Of a stretch of DNA of 16,011 nt, positions 1-6,000 are shown one piece after another. A program made the translations under genes and the position numbers. The DNA is taken from assembly GCA_022703295.1 (NCBI GenBank), contig JAKLDX010000010.1, positions 1 through 16,011 on the forward strand. The letters run 5' to 3'. The DNA is from Candidatus Omnitrophota bacterium. GTDB lineage: Bacteria > Omnitrophota > Gorgyraeia > 2-01-FULL-45-10. The notes below the pieces were generated by a model. That model worked only from the letters and a program-made list of their open reading frames with translations, was not told where the DNA came from and ran no database searches. Each line of letters begins with the position of its first letter. Within the stretch, counting starts at the first letter, position 1.

Positions 1-3000
1 AACAAGCCGATATACTTTTGTGTCTGTGAGCTATGAGGATGGGTCAAAATCAATGTGGGCAGGTTGCTTAATACAGCCCTTGAGGGTATGTTCGGTTTCG
101 CCGGGAAATCTTCATGGTCTTCGGCTTGGGGTCCGGCTGCCTTGGAAACGGACTCTAAAGGCATGCCCTTGCGCGAGAATATCTGAGTAATCGCTTTTCT
201 GACCTCATGCGTGCTGACGATCGGGAAAACAACTATAACGGTACCGGCTTTTTCGCCGGCTGTATCGTAATATACACGCCTTAGCCAGCAACCGTATTCT
301 CCTGACGGCCTAACTTCGATATCGAGGCCTAAAGACGCGAATTTCTCCTTCAGTTTTTCCGAGAAATCAGCCGCTCCTTCCGCTTCAAACTCGACTTTAA
401 AAGTGGTGTTATCCTGATTTTTGAATGTCATCACTACTTTCAGCCCTTGCGCCTCTTTTCTGTGATATGCGGCTACCTTCACGAATTCGGGCAATGCTGC
501 GGTGTCTTCGCCCGCAGGATATGACTTCGTATCATAACCGCCGGTTCCATTCTCATCATGTAAACTGCCAAGGAATTGCTCTATCTCTGCAGCATGTTTT
601 GATCCGGCAACTACGAAGACTTTATGTTTGCCGGGATGATCTGCCAGATATCGTGCAATTTTCTCAGCCCCGATTTTCTTTACCGCCTCCGCAAAGAAAC
701 CCATGACTTGTTCATCCCGCGCCTCAGGTGCCATTCCGCACTCTATTGCCTGCGCTTCGGTAAAATCTTCGGTCAGCCACCCTCCCTTACCTTTATTTTT
801 ACGGTATAGATCACGGATGCAATTCGGATGCTTCGTCTTATAATAATAAGTATCTATCAAACCCCGGATCAAAAATCCCGCAAAATCATCGCGCGTCAGG
901 CCAGATCCCGCGGACAGGCGAAAAGCTTCCTCGTACACCCCTCTTTCATAAAAAGTCGCGGTTACATCGGCCACATCTATCCCAAGGCGGCTGGCGACTT
1001 GCATAACATAAAAACCCACGTCATATTTTGTTTCCTGGCGTATATCGGTACTCTCCACAAAGAATACCCAGGGAGCAGGGTCCTGATTAAAAATAGCCTC
1101 GCCGCGGAAAAATTGTTCAGCCTTCGGCAAGAGATCTGGAGCATAATGGAATTCTCCAAGCATCCATATCTGTAACTGGCGGATCGGTTCTCGCCATTCA
1201 AACCACTTTAAGTCCCTTCCTCGTGACTTAGTTTTATATGATGGCCTGACTTCCTGGTCATAAGCATCACGGCATTGCTGTGTCAGTTGATCAAACCACT
1301 CAGGAGCAGCGATGCCTGTCCTCGTCGTTTCGTTTTTTAGACTTAATATTAAGTTGGCCAGAGCAAGCGCCCTTCCCCTGTCAAGATTCAGTCTATTCAG
1401 ACTGCGTAAAACAGCTTCAACGGCCCTGTCGCGCCCCATTGCCGGATCGATTCCATCTATTAACTTGCCAAGATAGGCATCGGTGATACGCAGGCGTAAT
1501 GCGAGTTTATCAAAATTCCTGACATTCTGCCTTAGCCAATCCCTGACCGATCTGACCATGCGCGTATTAGTATCGTCACTATCGCCGGCCGGAAAGCTCT
1601 TGAGGTCTTCGTCTCTATGTTCGGTGGTACTTGCCGCGCCGCCTGCTGCCGTCTCTTTCCTGAATAGCTTCAGAACGTGCTGCGCAAAGAGCGACTCTTT
1701 GCGGTTCATCAGATAAGCGTCGAATATCTTCAGCAGATACTCCCACGCATTTTCGCTTATGACTCTGACAGAATACGGAAAGACATTGACGATGATATAT
1801 GTCTTAAGAGGAGCTAAAATAAATTTAAAAATAATTACATCGGCAGTCTTCTTCTGTTCCTTGGCTTTAGAAAAACCTGAAACACCGGAAACCTTACGGG
1901 CAAATGATGTAAGCACTGCATACACTATATTGATCGCCAATCCGCCGCTCAGCCTCGCGAACGCCCGGAATAATTTCTGGCCGAGGCCTTGTGATAAAAC
2001 TGGCAGGAATTCGACGCCGTTATACAAAAGGTGTGTGGCAAAACCCTGAAAGATACCGCCGCCTATGCCGATAATGAAGCTCTGCTTGAAACGGATATCC
2101 CTGCCCTGATTCAGATATTGGCCTATTATATCGCAGGTCCCCCATGTCAATATTCCGGTGAATATATCCAGTATGGCTGCCGGCCAGTAGACGATCGCTC
2201 CGGGAGGAACATTATTCTTTATCTCAATATACCAGGATAAGCATCCCGACGCATAGAGTATAGATATCACCGCTGCGCCGAGGATTGTAAAGACGAGGAT
2301 CCTTGTTAATCTGGCAAAAAACGTACCCTGCCGTTCTTCCCTGCCGGAGGGAAAATCTTTCAGCTCTTCGCCCTGGTATCCGGCTACGCGGGAAACAGGC
2401 CCGGGCTCCGGCGGGCTACGGGACAATGCCTTGCGATAGTCTTCCATCCGCCGCCTTTGTTTACTTAGCGCCCAAAGCATCTTAGGCCCGTCGACTAAAA
2501 GGTTTATTTTCGTCGCTTCCGGCGAATCGACCCACGTTATGGGCACTTCTTCGATTCGACAACCCGCAAGCTTCGATAGAAGCAGAAGTTCTGTATCGAA
2601 GGCAAATGACCTTTCCTGGGCATGCGGCAGGATCTTTTCTACAACATGCCTTTTGAAAATCTTAAATCCTCTTTGCGTATCCTTGATATGAGATAACGGG
2701 TAAAGTATTAGATGAACGCACCAGTTGTAAATCTTGCTCGACACGATCCCCAAAAACGGCACGTTCCGGCTCTCCGCGCCTTTGCACCACCGCGAGCCTA
2801 TAGCTACATCGGCATTGTGTTCAGTCAAGGATATCTTGGATTTTTTAGTTTCTGTAAGATCAACAGAACAATCGGTATCGGTATAGCCTATATAGTTCGC
2901 CCAGTTGTCCTCCAGGGCAATGGCAAAACCTTTGAGGACAGCGCCGCCCTTTATGCTGCCGAGGCCCTCCTTTTCTTCGGGCGTAATCACCGAAGTCCTT

Positions 3001-6000
3001 ATTCTGGAGGCGACATCATCGCCGTATTCTCTTGCAATATCTCTCTTCAGCGTCTCAACACATTTGGCAGAAGAAGCGTCCGGACTACCATCATCAACGG
3101 CAATGATCCTCCATTCGAAATTCTTATCAGCGGCGCAAACAGCCTGCAGCTGTGCGACTTTCTTCCGCAGCGCATCCTCGCCGACCGGGTTGTCGGCACT
3201 CTTCGGGAGGAGCCTCCCCGTTTCCTTGTACATAGGCATGACAAAAGTAGCCCGGAATTTTTCTTCACTTCCAGATCCGATATCAGCCGGGAAACTTTTG
3301 AGCACTTCACCATCCTGCCTTTTGTCGCCGGGTGGAGGCAACAACCTTGCCTCTTTGGCCTTGATAGAACGGCGTATTCTAGAAAAGATATTTCTGAATT
3401 TACCTCTGACCCTTTCCCGTAAGACCATGTAAGGCCTCGCGGAACTCATGTAAAGTTTTTCTATAGACGGATAGTCGCCAGGCATTGCCTCCAGATCTTC
3501 GTTGCCCAAAATAAGAAATATTTTCCCCTTAACATCAGGCTGCTCATTTTCTATCTTTTGTTTTTGAACCTTTGTCATCACAAAAATTATATCAGCTTGC
3601 GCAAAATCATTCCGAGTTGCAGTGCACGGGTCACGCCCCCTTTCTCTTAATATCGGATCACGGATAATGTATTGCCTCAGATATGCATCCGGTTGCTTCG
3701 TTTCATAGATCGCTGCCGAATCTATCGTAACCTTTCGGGCTAAATCTTTAGGGAGGCTGGATTCCAGCATAGCAGCTATCAAAGGCGATCTTTCCTGGTT
3801 GTGATCGCAAAGCACCAAGACGCGGAACTCGTCTTCCTCGGATTTTTTTGCCGCAGGAAAATCTTTGCGCTCTTCTTCGGGCGCAGGGCGTGTGCCTTCC
3901 AGAAAAGCGCCCGCGCACTTATTCAGGCGCGCGAAATCCCGCCTGGAGAGGCCGGAATCTTTCGCTATCATACGCAGCAAAATATGTCTTTCTTTCAGCG
4001 TAAGGTCGTATATCTCATAACGAAATAACCTCTGAGAGCGGTCGGAATTTACAAGGCTCTTTACATACTTCCTGGTATTATCATATTTGTCATAGGGTTC
4101 CAGTATATAAGCGGCAAGGATCTTTTTAAGATCACCCATCCTGAGAAGCTGAGTTATTACGGTGGCGGCGTCAAACAGAGGGTTCGATGTCCTTTTTGAG
4201 CGGTCTTCGGGGTATTCTATCGTACGATGGATAAATGCTGCCTGATAAAATTTAGCATACCAATAGGCGGGGGCACCGCGGACAAAATTATTATCGGCGG
4301 CGTATTTAAGCCATATCTTATTGAAGGCATCCTGTTTTATTAGGCCGTACTGGATCCTCTCATCCGATGGCATACCTGTCTTCGCGAAAAGCTCCGCATA
4401 ATATGCCGTCTGAAAATCGGTTAAGAATCTGTAAAGCGTTTCCGATTCGGATATGATCGATCGCGCGACTGCAAGAGGCGCATCTATTGTAGCGTAGTCA
4501 GATCCTGTATGCCTTATGGCTTCCCATACAAGCGGCGCAACCCCTTCGAATTCCGGCTCATTCTCCGGCCTCGCGACTTCATACATGTTGGCAATATTCA
4601 TTAACCTGGTACTTGTCGCCGGCACGCATAAGCGGCTGATATAGGCATTATCGGCGGCCGCCCACGTACGCGCCCTGGTAATTATTCCGATGATTCCTCC
4701 GCATATATTCTCCAGTTCTTCTTTACGTGCCTCCATATATCTGACAACGCGCGTAAGGTTAGCGTACATATGCCTCAGATCGTCCTGACTGCCGGCATCG
4801 TAATCTCCGATCGCGGCTTTCACATAACCCGCGGCGCGTTTCTTGTCCGCGCGGCGTATCCTCGGCCCGCCTATTATTTTAAATATCGAGTTAAGGTTAT
4901 CGACAATATATTGGTTATCCGCCTGCGGTATATCATTTTTAAAGCCTCTGGCTGCGGCAAGGATTCCCTGTATTTTCTTTATTTTCGAGATAGTGCCAAT
5001 GCTCCATTGCCTCTCTTTTACATTTCCGGTGACCTGATCATCCAATGAGGTAAATATATTGGTCCTGTAATGGAAAAGCTTCATCATGCCCGCCTGATGC
5101 ATAAAATACCTTAGGCCTCTTTTCCTCAGCTTTTCATCTGTTACCTTACCAAACCGCGCGGGCACGTCCCCTGCCGGGAAATCCTTATGGCCTTCGGCTT
5201 GAGGCTTCTCCACTGCGGCTCTCTTGGCGACAGCAATAGCCATGTCCGCATCGAAACGGTTTAAAATATCCGCTTTTACTGCATGCGAAACAACACTATT
5301 TGCGCCTATTTCCGAACGAACTTTGCCGGCCAGTTCTTGCTCATTATAAGCAGGCAGCGGCTTCGGCTCTAACGCCTCTGCCGGCCTAGACCTGTACCAG
5401 GTTATCGCGTTTTTCAGTATACGCTCTATACTGCTAAACAGAAGCGACCATCTCATCGCAGCCATGAATGCCTCTGATGACGCGACTAAAGCATCCGGAT
5501 CGCCCGGCCGCCTGCCGGCATCGAACCAGTTCGCGGCGACACCGAGCGCTTCGGCCGTTCTTTCTATTATCTCTTTTACGGTAAAACCATCTCCGCTTCC
5601 TAAATTATAAGGCCTGTTGACATATTCGCGATTCGCTTCAAGTGATGCAATGTGGGCAAGCGCCAGATCTTCAACGCTTATGTAATCGCGCAAGCACGTT
5701 TTATCGCGCGTATTGTAATTAGTGCCGAAGGCCTTCATAGGCTCACCTTTTGAAAGTTTGTCGATGGTCAGCGGTATTAGATGGGATTCCGGATAATGCG
5801 ACTCTCCGAGCAGGCCGTCGGATGAGGCACCTGACGCATTGAAGTAACGAAGGGCCACCCACTCAAGGCCGAATTTTTTCTCGTAATCGCGGATCAATTT
5901 TTCCATGGCGAGTTTTGTGTATCCGTATGGATTGATAGGATTCGTAGGAGTCTCCTCCATGATTGGGACCGAAGGAGGGTTTCCGTAAACAGCGGCTGAA

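Noticed and set aside
2712..3432. Two overlapping plus-strand open frames of 236 and 175 codons
   Set aside because: They are antisense to the GT2 domain of the giant protein, where the minus frame shows VDDGSPD and DTD motifs in order.
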